From assembly GCA_964545415.1 (NCBI GenBank), contig CAZJFP010000003.1, positions 18,402-82,401 of the forward strand: a stretch of 64,000 nucleotides of DNA, given 5' to 3'. The translations under genes and the position numbers were made by a program. Shown here piece by piece: positions 10,119-24,000 of the stretch; positions within the stretch are counted from its first letter, which is position 1, and the number at the start of each line of letters is the position of its first letter. This DNA comes from CAJBLF01 sp964545415 (GTDB taxonomy: Bacteria > Patescibacteriota > Gracilibacteria > Absconditabacterales > Absconditicoccaceae). Below the pieces are notes generated by a model. The model ran no database searches and had not been told where the DNA came from. It saw nothing but the letters and a program-made list of their open reading frames with translations.

Positions 10119-11126
10119 TTATTCAAAGGTTTTTAGGTCTTCACAGACTTTTCTAAAGGTACAGCTCGCACATTTTTTTTCACTAGTCGTTCTCGGGAAG
10201 CTAGCATGCGACAATGGTTCATTTCTGACAATATCATGATCTACAAGGAATTGTTTTTGATAGTCCATATCATCTTTCAGCTTCTGGATAATGGTCTCGA
10301 TATCGATTTTCTCTATTTTGCCGCCAATCTGATTCAAACTTGGTAAGTAGACTTCATATCATTCGATTTCGATGTTGTCGAGATCCATCCTTGATTTGAA
10401 AAGTGTCTTGAGTGCGTAGATCTTGAGTTGTTCAGAAGTTCAGTCAGTATCAAGTTTTTCTTGTCAGGTCTTTCGATCGATAATCAGATATTTATTATCA
10501 GAAAAAACCACACCAAAATCCGGAGCTGCCATCACGTTAAGATCCTTCAATTCAGGGATAGAACGCAAATCGACTCTCATACCTTTGAAATCTTTTTCTC
10601 TTGGTTTCTCAACAAAAACCGTCTTCGCAGTCTTGAAGTAATGTTGGACTTTTTCGTTCCATTCGCTCTGAATGAATACATCGAGATTATGGAGTACCTT
10701 TTGGATCACCTCCTCTAGTTTATCATCGACGTTTTCACCATAATAATGTTCGGAAAGTCAAAATTTATGCTCTTTGTCATACGTAGAATAATCTCTTGTT
10801 TTAGATATCTCAAATTCAGTTCTCATTTCTTCCACTACATAATTTTTGATGCCTTCGATAATAGCTTCATCGAGCGGTCATTTCTTGAGTTCCGTCAGAT
10901 AATCGGACAAGAGGTGATGGGTTTTTTCACCGACCCGCATATCCATACTTTTAAGGTTCTTCAACAACAAAGTAGTCAATCGCAATTCTTCATTAAGATT
11001 CCTCAATGCATAAGGATAATAATTGAAATAATACTTTTTGTTGCAGTATTCCAAAACCGTGATTCTGGTAGTAGACCAAGTCAAGGTGTGAGAATGTCTC
11101 GGTCTGTCTGATCTATAATAGTTCAT
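10119..11126 (-). CDS. PD-(D/E)XK (RecB/Cas4-type) nuclease-like protein
   Basis: 335 residues. The N-terminus (TWSTTRITVLEYCNKKYYFNYY) matches the opening strand and helix of RecB-family nucleases. The active-site region reads PDFGVVFSDNKYLIIDRKTG, giving the Asp and the D-x-K pair. GTSEQLKIYAL follows as the usual QxxxY helix. The C-terminus has CASCTFRKVC, like the Cys cluster that binds Fe-S in Cas4 and AddB, though only three Cys are near each other here plus Cys-27 region. UGA codes the Gly of KTG-Q and GTSEQ parts. There are no cas genes or CRISPR nearby. Start: ATG at 11126; a GTG 27 bases further up is possible. Likely a DNA repair nuclease. Confidence 0.8.
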
Positions 11127-11191
11127 GAGAATATATAAGAAAAATAAAGTCACAAAAACTATATAACTATTAGAGATGATATTTCAATTTT

Positions 11192-11219
11192 AAAAAACCC
11201 CACACATTTCTGGCAGGGC
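11192..11219 (-). terminator. Possible terminator downstream of rnj
   Basis: On the minus strand a CCCTGC / GTGGGG-type stem (with G-U pairs) and an AT-rich loop is followed by TTTTTT. It would end the rnj transcript or lie ahead of the nuclease gene. The stem is weak. The rest of 11127-11357 is AT-rich and contains a repeated AAATTTAAAATTC motif but no gene that I can see. Confidence 0.4.
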
Positions 11220-11357
11220 GTTTTTTGTATAATTAATTTTGAATGCTAAATAAAAGAGTGGTTTTTGTATAAACTATGGTAAATTACAATGATTCATACT
11301 ATACTAATACTTTCATTTAAAATTTAAAATTCAAAATTTAAAATTCCACGGAGTGGT

Positions 11358-13502
11358 TTAGTCATCATATCCTTGTTCATCCAAGGTCATACCAACCACG
11401 GCTTCATCTGGAGTGATATCGCTGGTTGCAGGCTGAGCTTCTCTATTGATATAGACATACATCGGCATCAACAATGGTACTCTACCGATAATTTTTTCTA
11501 TATATCCTCAGAGATCCTCTTTCATTTGTTTGAGATTATCTTTGATATCCATACGTTTTTTTTGATGTTCATTGTATTTTGCCCTGGCAAATTCCACAAT
11601 CTGAGTATGGATGGTCTTCACCTCACTGGAATAAACGAATCCTCTGGATTCAATCTGAATGTTTCCAACAAGTTCATTGGTCTTGGTATCAATTTTGAAG
11701 ATTAAGGAAACAATTCCATTTTCTGCCATGATACCACGAGCCTTCATCACATATTCTCATGACATATGTCCTTGTCCTTTTCCATCGATCATAATGATAT
11801 CGAGTTTGATCTTCTTATCACTGACCATCAATACATTATCATACATTTCAACGGTCTGTCCGTTGTATGGTAGAAGGATATTTTCTTCAGGGATATTCAT
11901 AGAAATACCGATATTTTTGTTTGCGTGTCTCATAAATGGTTCGCCATGGACCGGAATATAATATTCAGGTTTGAGCATAGCCAACATCATCTTGATATCT
12001 TCCTGATATCCATGTCATGAAGTATGTACATCCAAAGAATGATCATCAATAAGATTTACTCCTATAGCAACCAAATCGTTGATCATACCGATAACAGATT
12101 TTTCATTACCAGGAATAGTATGGCTTGATAGCAAAACAGCATCGCCTGGCTTAAGTTCCATATCCTTATAGGTCTTATTGGACATTCTCATAAGCGCAGC
12201 AAATTCTTCACCCTGGGATCCGGTACAGAGAACCAAGACACGTTCGTCCGGCATATTGTTGATATCAGCGCTTACAGGTCTGATCATATGTTCCGGTACT
12301 TGAATATAGCCAAGCTCCTGACAGAGTTTGACATTAGTAACCATAGATCTTCCTGCAAGGAAAACCACTCTATTGTACTTTACCGCAGCATCGATAATCT
12401 GGATGATTCTACCGATATTTGATGCAAAAGTAGAGATGACCATCCTTGTCTTACAATCTCTGATAACGCCGTCCAAAGCATCGCCGATGATCTTTTCGGA
12501 AATCGAATGCCCTGGTTTGTTGGCATTGGTACTCTCTCACAAGAATACTCTGACACCTTCCTGACCAATTCTAGACATCTTGCCGATATCCGCAGGCTTA
12601 TCTATGGAAGGAGTATGATCGATCTTATAATCTCATGCATGCACGATCAGTCCTTTCGGAGTATAGATAGAAAATCCTAAAGACTCTGGAATACTATGAT
12701 TGACTCTAAAAATTTCGACGGTGAATACGCCAAGCTTCAAAATATCCATATCAGGATCGAGAATCTTGTATTTGAGCTGTTTATTATCCTTTTCATCAAG
12801 CGATTTTCTGATAAGTCCGATCGCCAACGGTGTCGTATAGACCGTAGGAAAATCTATATCTTTGAGAATATGTCTGAGCGCTCAGATATGATCCAGATGT
12901 CCATGAGTAATCAGGATTCCTCTGATGTTTTTCTTGTTTTTTATGAGATAGCTGATATCAGGGATGATATAATCCACTCCATGCATTTCGACGGAAGCAA
13001 ATTCCAGACCAGCATCTACGACAAGAATATCGTTTTTGTATTCGATCAAAGTCATATTGATACCAATCTCTTGAAGTCCCCCAAGCGGAATGATTCTAAC
13101 GGGAATTTCGTCTTTTTTGATCAATGTCTTAGGATCTTTGACGACCGTCTTGGTTATGGATGCTCTATGACGAAGAAAAGCTTCAGACGTCATCTTTGGT
13201 TTTGAGGGAGCGGAAGGTTTCCTAGAAGACCTTATGTCTGGTTTAGGATTGTTTTTCTTGCTAAAATCAATATGCAGATTTCACTGCATAGGCGCACTAG
13301 TCGTTACCGGCTTTGTTGGTATACTGACCGTCCTTGGAGCTGGTGCTACTTTATGCATCTGAGACAGAGGTCTCGGCATCTGAAGTTTTTGCATTGGCTG
13401 TTGTGGAGCTCTATGAGCTGGCTGTTGTGGTCTGAATCCAGCAGTATTGCGGGATGATTGTTGTGGTTTAAATGGTTGTTTTGGTTGTTGTGTTTCGTTC
13501 AT
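11358..13502 (-). CDS. rnj: Ribonuclease J
   Basis: 714 residues. RNase J combines 5'-to-3' exonuclease and endonuclease activity in mRNA decay and rRNA maturation. Residues 1-75 are a Gln/Pro-rich, disordered extension (KQPFKPQQ, RPQQPAHRAPQQ). The catalytic part starts around 115: IRIIPLGGLQEIG, the metallo-beta-lactamase motif HGHLDHIG at about 200-206 (its Gly is UGA), the beta-CASP part with STFASNIGRI, GRSM and CTGSQGE, then SGHGYQEDI and IPVHGEP. The C-terminal domain is present up to TPDEAVVGM. Start: ATG at 13502; an in-frame ATG at 13553 would add 17 atypical residues. It lies upstream of the nuclease gene on the same strand and is divergent from the methyltransferase gene. Confidence 0.95.
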
Positions 13503-13648
13503 AATACGTAATAAGTATAAAATAATAAAATTGTTTTTAGATGTTAGATTCAAGATACAAGATTCAAGAACTATGTAGGTATATAACTATTCAGTTCATG
13601 CATCATGGATCATGCGTCATGCATCAAGTTTAAAAGTAATAAGGTAAA

Positions 13649-14191
13649 ATGGAAAGATTAAAAGAATTAAGGAAAGCATGCGAGAGCAGAAGAATCCCGA
13701 TCATAAGTCCGGCTACGGAAATATTTTTGGATAAAATATTGAGAAAAAAGAAACCGAAAATATGTCTGGAAATCTGAGGTGCAGTAGGATATAGCAGTAT
13801 ATGTATATGAGAAGTGATAAAGAGTCGATGAGGGAAGCTGACATCATTTGAGATTTCGTATCCCGCATACCAAGAAGGAATACAAAACACCAAAATAATG
13901 AACTGTTACAATACGACAACGTATCCGTTTGATATGCTCCGCGCTCCTATCAAAAAATTGGTGCCGGAAAAGGTAGATTTCATCTTCATAGATGGTCAGA
14001 AAAGCCAATATGGTGAATATATGGAAATTGCAGAGAAAATACTTTCACCAGATACGCTAATCATTATAGATGATGTGATCAAATATCATAACAAGTTGTC
14101 ATCATTATACGAATATTTGGAGAAAAAGCAAATCAAATATGAAATCCTCCAACTGGACCCTGACGACGGGATCATGATCATCAATAGATAA
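13649..14191 (+). CDS. SAM-dependent O-methyltransferase-like protein (class I)
   Basis: 180 residues. The SAM-binding motif I is CLEIGGAVGYSSI, of the O-methyltransferase/CmoM-TrmR type, with a UGA-encoded Gly in it. VDFIFIDGQKSQYGEY at about residues 108-123 gives the motif with the Asp that binds metal or substrate in the COMT-like family, and LIIIDDVI supplies the second Asp pair. The protein is a little shorter than typical members (about 200-220). The substrate is not known; the TrmR branch methylates tRNA wobble uridine derivatives. It follows a 146-base gap with no gene that holds repeated GATTCAAGA and CATGCATCA-type motifs. Confidence 0.75.
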
Positions 14192-14226
14192 GCCGCATTT
14201 CAACATTTTACTCCACCATCACAACA

Positions 14227-14883
14227 ACCATGAAAAACCAAGAAATCATCGAAAAAACAGTCGATTTCGTCAAAGAAACACTCAAAGACGCAGAATGAGG
14301 ACATGATCGACGGCACATCTACAGAGTCCGAAAAACAGCAAAGCATATAGCAAAAACCGAAAAGGTGGATATTCTGATTGTTGAATTATGAGCGCTCCTG
14401 CACGATATCGCAGATGCAAAATTCTATGACGGCGATGATACGGTCGGACCAAAAAAAGCAAAGGAATTTCTGGAATCATTGAAAATAGATCAGCAAATCG
14501 TCGATCACGTAGAAAAAATTGTGAAGAATATATCATTCAAAGGAGGGAATCATCAACAGGAATTCAGATCAGGAGAATTGGATGTAGTCCAGGATGCGGA
14601 TAGATTGGATGCTTTGTGAGCAATAGGAATCGCAAGAACATTCCATTATAATGGGCATAAAAATAGAGAAATCTACAATCCAAACATCAAACCGAATCTA
14701 CATATGACCAAAGAGGAATATTACAAAAGCGAAGCACCAGCAATCAATCACTTCTATGAAAAGCTTCTCTTACTCAAGAATAGAATGAACACCGAAACAG
14801 GCAAAAAAATAGCGGAACACAGACATGAATATATGAAGATCTACCTCGAAGAATTCTACAAAGAACGAGAAGGAGAGTGTTAA
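14227..14883 (+). CDS. HD-domain metal-dependent phosphohydrolase
   Basis: 218 residues. The HD-superfamily motifs are in order: GGHDRRHIYRV near residue 23, LLHDIAD as the metal-binding HD pair, then VQDADRLDALGAIGIART, the late Asp motif of the YedJ/YpgQ subgroup. Most of these glycines are UGA, including in EGGHD and LGAIG. Members of this subgroup hydrolyse nucleotides or similar phosphoesters; the true substrate is not known. It starts 35 bases after the methyltransferase gene and ends before a terminator, so the two form a small operon. Confidence 0.85.
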
Positions 14884-14946
14884 TTTTTGGAAAACGAAAG
14901 ATAAACTTAATTTTGAGTATTATTACATCACAAAAACCCAATTTGG

Positions 14947-14969
14947 AAATAGCGAAAACCGCTATTTTT
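14947..14969 (+). terminator. Rho-independent terminator
   Basis: AAATAGCG, loop AAAAC, CGCTATTT, then more T. It lies 64 bases after the HD gene and before the giant surface gene. A weak -10-like TATACT at 14994-14999 follows, but no convincing -35 box. Confidence 0.8.
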
Positions 14970-15055
14970 CATTTATTTTCCTTCTCTTTTAAGTATACTG
15001 ATGTGTCTAGTTTTTTCGTATAACGAAATTTATCTGAAAATTGGCTTCTGAACTC

Positions 15056-18000
15056 ATGAATTGAACAAAGAAATTACTCATACGAATACTTCTTATTTTG
15101 TACGGTCTCTCATATTTTTTGCAAAATAGTTTTTTCGTCGACCGGAAAACGGTATATGCAGCAGGAGATACCAACAAAACCAATATCATAGCCGTATTCG
15201 TTGACAAAGACATCTATCAAGACATAAAAAACAATCTCGAACGATATACCGTCGATTATATCCAGAAAAAAGTCTCGAATAGCAAGGCAGTCGTTTTTCC
15301 TATAGATACGAAACAACTAAAAGCGCATGAAATCTCACAGATGTTGGAAAACATGTATTTTGAAGGTGTCGAAGGAGAAAGTTCAGAACTAGTGGGAACT
15401 ATACTTATAGGAAACATACCGTTGCCGGTAGTAGAAAATGAAGGATTCGTATATCCAAGCATCTTTCCTTATGTGGATTTTGAGCATCAACAGTTTATCT
15501 ACGATACCAACAAGAAATTTTTTGTATACAACGACAATCCAAACGGACAAGCAGAGATCCGGCACGGATTGATACAATTTGATACATCGGCACAATACAA
15601 CGATTTCTTCGAAAAAGTAAGAACATATACGGACAATCCTACCGACTTCGTCGACAAGACGATATGGTATGATGATTTCATAGGGCTCAAGAAATATTTT
15701 ATAGCGGAAAACACCAAATATTATACGAATGGAATGATTTTCAGTGAAGACATTGGATATCATAGGTTTACACCGTTGCTGCTAGATACGCTTACCAGCG
15801 AGCACAATAGTGAGTCATTAGAATTAGGCAGCGAATTAACTTCCAATCTAGAAAACGTAGAGGATCAAGACCTCCAAGAGTATGCCGAAATGATAAAGGA
15901 CAAAAATACGGAAGCGCAAAATATCATACAAAACAGCTCAGCAAGTCTTCCCACGATGACACTCATGAAATCGACACAAGAGATGCTCAAAAGCTACGAC
16001 GGACTCATCAGTACGATGTTCCAATCAAAAATCAAAGACAATATCGCAGGTATAGCAAGACGATACAAAAACACAGAAGGAGAATCATATACAGACATCA
16101 ACGGGACAACCGACAAAATAAACCAACAAGACAATCGGATTCGCGGTGACCTCGAGAACAACGTACAAGGCATATTGATACAGATCAATGATTATATGGA
16201 AGAAGGATTAAACGATAAGATAGAGCAAGAAAAATATTATCTTACCGTACCTATTCCTGTAGAGTACCTACAAGTGCAATGAGAAGAAAAAAAAGGGAAA
16301 TGCACTCGACCGACCTACAATTATTTTCACAATTACTATTTCTGAAAAGATGTTAACTTCTTAGAAAGCGCACAAGATACAAGTATATATAGATGAACAT
16401 ATCAGAATCTGACGACACTTTCAGGGCAAGCAGCGAACGCTCCTCTACAATCCATAGGATGATCATTCAAAACATTCTCTACTCAAGTAGAAGCGAATAG
16501 AGGCTACAATATCGGTAATGCTGAAAACGAACTAGAGCTATACAATAAATACAAAACAAACAAACAAGAGCTACGATGACTAAATTGCACCAAATATCTC
16601 TTCAATCGGGAATGGCTCAATATTTGTATTAAAAAAAGGGTTTGGAAACCGGATGACAGCGACACAGAGGACAAATGCAACATCAACGATACGGAACAAC
16701 AAGGAGGATGCGAAACGCTATCAGGATTCGCACAAAGAAATCGATGATGAGCATCTCCATTGGCGCTTGATGCAAATATGAATCTCAATTACGACTACAA
16801 AGGAGCAAGATTGCCTATCTACGATATTGCAGGATCCAGAGAAATCACTCTAGCACAACCAGAAGCCAACACAAGTTCATGAGTACAGAAATACGCAGCA
16901 CTCATCCAAAACAAATTGGGAGCAGGAGATTTACAATACTCCAACAATCTTTCCTATCTCATAAAATATCCACAGCTCCAAGGAAATGATTTACTCTTTG
17001 CCAACCAATATCCATACGGCAATCTCAAGGATCCGACACGAGGAACAAACCCTCCAAAAACATATGCACAGACAGATTTTTTCACCACATATGCTACCAC
17101 CACATCACGCACTATAAGCGCAAACAAAGCCGTACTCTACAATTGGACAAACGCTACTGACATAGAAAAATGCAACGTGAAATGAGAAATCTATACCTAC
17201 AAAACATTAGATTCCAGAATTATGAACATTTCACCGACACGGGATCAGATATCTGATACGGTATTCTTTAAATTCAAGACAGGAAGTGATATCTATCAAT
17301 TCTATACAGAAAGCAAGGAAGCGATACAACAGACATCCAACGATATCATAGAAAAAGCAACGGTATTCGGATCTACGACATGAGTAATCGGAAACCTCAC
17401 AAAAACAAGAAACATAATCAACTCAGGAAACAATGGTATACAGACTATACTAAGCAGCAATATTGGTACACCGGCAGGTGCAGCAGCATTAGCAAGCCAA
17501 CGGGACAATCTGAGACTCAATCAATCAGAACTAGCAGAAATCAGTGGAAACCTAAAAGAGATTAGGGATGGATTGAACGACCTACTCGATTATATCAATA
17601 CGGTGAGCATAGCGCACGTGCAATATCTGATAGAAAACATCATACAGTTCGAAAAATACAAGAATCAAAACGTTGAAATCGTCGACACACGAAAGACAGA
17701 ACTTACCAACGAGCTAAATACCATCAATACCAATATAGCCATACTCAAAGCAAAATTTTTGCAAGCACAAAACATCTACAATAGCATAGTGCATATACAA
17801 AATCCTCTCCCAGCGATTATCGCAAAAAGAACAACAATAGCCGCATCAAATTTTTGAAACTGATGCAACGCAAACAACTATCTCGCATTGTGTAATGTTT
17901 TGGATAATATCATATCTCTAGGAAATTTAAGCATCATAAGCGATACCAATGATTTTATTGACGAAATAGAAAGTTATCAGACTACAGAAACCAATCAGGG

Positions 18001-21000
18001 AGGAGGCTTCATTACGGTAGAGCCTTTCATAGAGATCAACAATGGTTTTGTCGCAAATGAGATAGGCGGAGAAGTGAATCAAGTCAAAACGATAATAAAC
18101 ACCTTCAATATCTCTACAGATCCAGAAAAGACAGAAACAAAAAAAGGTATGAATCTGACGACTGCCGACAGACCGATCGACAACATCAGGAATATCACAT
18201 TCAAAGGAATAGGAGGAGACAACGTAAGATTAAATTACCCGAATCTCTATGAAGTAGAGGTATACAAGAAATCTGAAGGCAAGCTCATCCTCAAATCCTC
18301 TACAGAGATCAAAGATGCCATCAAAAGATATCTGACTAACAAAGCAAAAGAATACAATACCATACTAGAAGCACAAAAGAACAAGAAAAATAATTATTAT
18401 GCTTCATTCAGCGCGCAATTCACATTTCTCGGACAGCTCGATGCCTTAGCAAATCCGAATACACACAACTATAATCTACTGCCGGCTGATTTCTTCATCA
18501 ACAGGTTGGTGAGCTATTTGGACAAACTACAACAAGAATACGGCAACGCATATATCTATGGAAAAAACATCCCTACAACAACTGATGACAAGATACAGCT
18601 AATCGCGGAATTCCTTTATCAGCAGAATATGGCGCGACCACAGAAACTGGAAGCAGATACCGTCGTAGGAAGCATCAATGAAAGCAAAGCGAGTTTCGAC
18701 ATCAATTATAGGATAAGCAATGCTATCAAGACGTATCTCCAGGAAAATAACGACCAATGATCATTTCTGACACCTACCTACAACAACAAATGATACGAGG
18801 TAGGATTCATCAATTCAGACGGAAAAGATTATGTATCTGCCAAATCCGTACCATCATTTATCAAGCAGATACAGACAATACAATCAGAACAGACTACGAA
18901 TGAAAAACAATGATGAGGTGGAGAAAAAACAGCGAACGCCTACATACAGGATGAGACACAAACAAACGATCTCCAACAGAGCGTAGATTCCTGTGAAGGT
19001 GTAGATGTCAACGGAACGTCGCTATTGTTTGATTTCAAAACCTTCACATTCCCTTGGATCAAAGCAATGAAATGCCGAGGACAAAAAATATTTGAGAAAC
19101 CGTTCGATATTCAAGTAAGCTTCAAACAAGCATTAGGACCTACGGTAATGTGATCGCTCACAGAGCTCCAAAATACGATGGAAAATTATTGAACGGAACG
19201 AAAAAAATATGGTGATCAGCGGAATACGCCGGACAATCAAGATATCATAGCTCAAGCAACAGGAACTACAAAAGAGAAACTGCAGGGATACAATACCAAT
19301 GCATTGGTTGATATACAAGATACGATAATGAGCGTTGAAAACACAGGTACAAATGATATTTCCATCAGTGCGCTCAAAGATATGGGCGAGGTAAAAGTCC
19401 GCATCACGGGCATAGGAGACAATTGTTTCAGTATTACAAAGAAAAATACGGTAGTGAGCAATGATATATGCCAAAAACCCGTAAGAGATGTCTTTAACCC
19501 ATATACCGAACCTACGACATTCAAACTGCAAGTGGATGAGAAAAAAGCAGGAAGCACTTCTGTGCAAATTGAAGTCTGTCTACCGAATGTAAAAGATGAT
19601 TGCATAATCAAATCCAAGACAATCAATATCCTTCCAGGACCGATACAAAATATAAGTCTGACATCGCCGGATATTGTCATGGAATGATCACAGATCCCTC
19701 TGGGAGTGATTGCAACAGATGCATATGGAAACCAGATAGGACAGACCGTAGAATCATATACCATCAGCATACTCAGCGGTAACGGAACCATCACCGACGG
19801 ATCAGCAAGCAATACAAACATAGAATTCAATAACTTCACAAACGCATGATTCATCTATCAAGCGCCGACAGGATTGACTGCCAACAAATCAATAAGCATC
19901 ACCATCGCACCCAAAAAAACCGATCAGAAACTTCTTGCGATACAGCCAACCGTAGACAAGAAAATACAAAAGAATGTTATAGTAGCAAAAGGTATCGTTA
20001 CCGTGAAACAAGGCGAGAATAGACAACTCTACAAAACCAAGACAGACCAACAAAGAGATAGCATAGCAAGTGGAAACATAACATTCAAGCTGCCAAAAGA
20101 TGAAGAACAGATACAATACATAGATGCGCATGAGGTATTGCAGATAGTGCCGGAAAATTTACCAAGCTTCACCATCAGTGTTGTAGATCCCAACGGTCAC
20201 AAGTTAGATACCGTAGCAAATATTACTACATCCAAAGGACTTTTGACAGTAGGAAAGGTGGTAGAAAAAAATATCAAAAAAGGCAACGCTACCTACGAGC
20301 AAATAGCATTTACCAAAAACAATGATTTCCTTATCGAAGATGGTGAATTACAGGTAACACTCTATCCTAGTTTCAAAGCAGGAGACGATACGCTGACCAT
20401 CCAGATCCCAGGACTCGATCCTATCACCATACCTATTACGGTCTATGCTGGAGATGCTAAAAAAGTACTCCTTACGCTCGAGAAGAGCAAGCTTGATCTC
20501 ACCACGACAACCACGAGCAAATGATTGATACAGATAGTGGACACATGGAATAATAAAGTAAATACACCAACAACAATCAAACTTGGAACTATCGGAGCAG
20601 CAAAGACCAACACAACAGAATTTACTTACAGTGGAGGTGAATACGAATACACGCTCACTACACAAAAACCAGGAGGTGAAGGGTATGTCTTCGCATATAT
20701 CAAAAACAGACAACTTTCTGATCAGTTCCCAGGATACGAAAGATTCATCATCCAAGAAAGCATACTACCAAAAGAAAAGCTCAATGTTATGTATCTGAGC
20801 CTCTTCTGAACCGACCGAGGTAATCAGCGAGGATACTTTTCAGAAAACGAAAAAACAATAAACACCATCACCGCAAAATCCAACAAACTCCTAGCAACAA
20901 CTACAGAATTAGTAGATCCCATGAAAATCAAACAGATGGCATATATAATAAATCAGAATGGACAGATCAAAAGTATGAACAACGAATCGGTTCCGCTCTC

Positions 21001-24000
21001 GATAGAAGACGGAAACATCATAGCGAATATAGCAGACATAGCAGATATCACACTGGGACAAAGCAACGAATTCAGAATAGAAAGCATCGAAGATGAAACA
21101 GCGGTAAACGACATAGAAAAAGATAGGAATCTCATTATCTACATACCAGAGCCTACCGATAGCGTTATCACCGGCAACGAATCAGATAGAACAACAATCA
21201 CGATCAATGGACAAGAAGCTATAAACATAGAGAAATGAACTATAGATCCAGCTATCGCCATAAAGACAGATGCCGAAGCTATAGACGATATGAGCACCTA
21301 TACAATAACACTGAACAGCAAAACGATAGGAAAGATGATGATATGGAACAATGTAGGACTCACTACCGAAGCAGTGAATATCATAGATCCTTTGCTCTAC
21401 GGCAAGATAGCTGCTTTCAGCGAATGATCGACAAATAGCGAAGGAATTGGTATTTATCTCCAATCAAGCGCATTCGAAAAAAAAGGATTCAAATCGATAG
21501 AAGATAGTTCAGATCCTTTGCTCGGAATAGGATTCACCGACGGATTCAAAAACATCACGAATTTTGCAAACGGAAAAATAGTCGGAGAAGCGACACTACC
21601 GTACGGATCCCAATTCCTGATAAATTTTTGAGATCCATTACTTGAGAGAAAAGACAAAAACGCTGAAATACCTAATACTGATTTTGATGCATCCATAGGA
21701 CAGACTATCTACGCCGATCCGAACAAAACAATCCTCAAGGTGCTCCCTATAGATTTCAACAATGATAAACTCAAGGATCTCTTGATAGTATATACAGATG
21801 GAACGGTCAAACTTCTCAAGAATTACGGAGGAAAAGAAAGCTACAAAAATCTCCAAGAGCTCATGATCATAGCAGAACCTATCAAAGATATCATCATAGG
21901 AGACGTCGACGGCAACAAATATGATGACATCATGATCATGACAACAAACAAAAAAGGCCTTGTTTATCTCAATGATAAAGGGATATTCGCTGTAGACGGC
22001 AAAAATGTCTGTCTCAATATCAGTCCCGAAGGTAATATCAAAAATTCTACTCCAGAAGATTTTTCTCCTATCAATCAGCTCTTCATAGAGGATATGGATC
22101 AAGATTGAGTGCTAGATATAGTGACGAATGACATCTACAACAATGCGACTATCTTCTACGGAGGCGAAACTAATGACGCACCAAACTATCTCTCCACGAT
22201 AACAGGGACCTGCGATACACAACGATATCAAAGGCAAAAAGATAATTACACAGTAGTGAAACGTTTCGGTATGAGAGTCAACAGTAATCGACGTATACAA
22301 GATGCAAGCTTAGTGCATTGGAAAGGAGCAGAAGCACCAAAAGAAGGAAAAGAAGAAGAAGTGGATGAAGAAGAAATAGACACAAGCAGCTATTCAAAAG
22401 AAGATCTGATAGAGCAGACAAAGAATTTTACACAGAACCTAAATGAATATATAGCACAATGAGCAGAACAATTGGAATATGTAGAAAATCCGCTCAGCAC
22501 ATCACCAACATATGAGGCAAGAGATCCTGAAGAAATCTATTATCTGCCTATCAATGGAAAAAATGGCGCAGTGAGCATATACAAAGAATACAAAGATATG
22601 AACGGTTGAATATTACAAGATGGTGATGATGTAGCTATTCAGACGACATTTATAGCGACAAAAAGCACTAAACTTACGTATATAGATCTACTGAAATGAC
22701 CACGAAAAATAGTCAAAGATAAAGAAAATAAAATTACGTCATTGGTCATTACGCAAGGCAATACGGGAAATATAGCGATCGATCGGAACGCCCCAGAAGG
22801 ATACCAATTTGTAATGGATAATATCGTACTCAACTCATGACAAAAGCTGAGCTTCTCCTATACCGTGACGTACCAGCAGCAAGAAGTAACCAAAATAGAT
22901 GTCAAAGATATAGCATTTGCAGAAGAAAACAAAGAAAAGGATGTCTATCCAGAAATCATCATCACCAGCACAGATCCATGTCAAAAAGGAAGACGACTCC
23001 TCTTCAATGAAAAGACAGGGAAAAAAAGAACATACGAACAATTCTTTGATGATATCCAGGCACAAATAGACGAATATTATAGTGGTGCTCAAAATATACA
23101 GACAAAAACAGTAAATGATTTCACCCAAAAAATCTGAGATGCTAATGGATTAGAAAAAATATCTTCGCTTCCAGGAGTAGCAGAGAGTTTGGAAAACCGA
23201 AAAAACGTAAACATGCTTACACCAAAAGCCATGCTTACCGGATTTTTTTCTCGAGCAGCAAGCCAAGGAGGAGGAATCAATATAAACATGAATTTTATAG
23301 ATGCAGCGACAAGCAAAGTATCGAAAAAAATAGATGAAGGATTGGATATGCTCTGCCAAGGATTCAGTGTCGGAAATTGATGATGTCAGGGCGTCCCTGT
23401 ACCGTTCAATCAAGCATTTCTAGCACCAGGAAATTACCATGTGTTCTGATGTGTGCCTAAAGTACCGAATCCTTTGTATGTTCCGTTCAAATTATTGAAT
23501 CAGACATTAGGACAAGGGTTACCAGTATTAGCATTCCGTGCAGATTCTCCAATACCAGTATGGCCACCTTCACCAACAGGAGTAGGAGCAATATTCAAAT
23601 GAGAAACATCACAATTCAGATTATATGTAGCGCCTACCCTGACGCTCGGATTAGGGATAGCGATGTGTTTCTGACCATATACACTAGGAGTAAAAATCCC
23701 TAAACCATTCGGTGATATAGGAGGAAATTGTATCGTATTTGCATTGCCAGCGATCACCAATTGTCCAAAAGATACGGTAGATCCAGAATACTATGGTCCA
23801 AAAGCAGAGACACAAGATATTATCATGAAAAATGCAGCAAGCCAAGGAACATGCAACAATCCACCAAAAATAAGCAGTACGACCGTATTCAATGAAGACA
23901 CAGCACAGAACGAAATAGTATTCACGCCAAGCGCTCCATTTGAAGTAGTATCTGCGGGAGTACAAGATGAAACGCCATATTACGGATCTATGGCTACGAC

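Noticed and set aside
10119..11126. Cas4 of a CRISPR system
   Set aside because: The nuclease core and Cys cluster fit Cas4 or AddB/RecB-like proteins equally, and neither arrays nor other cas genes are present.
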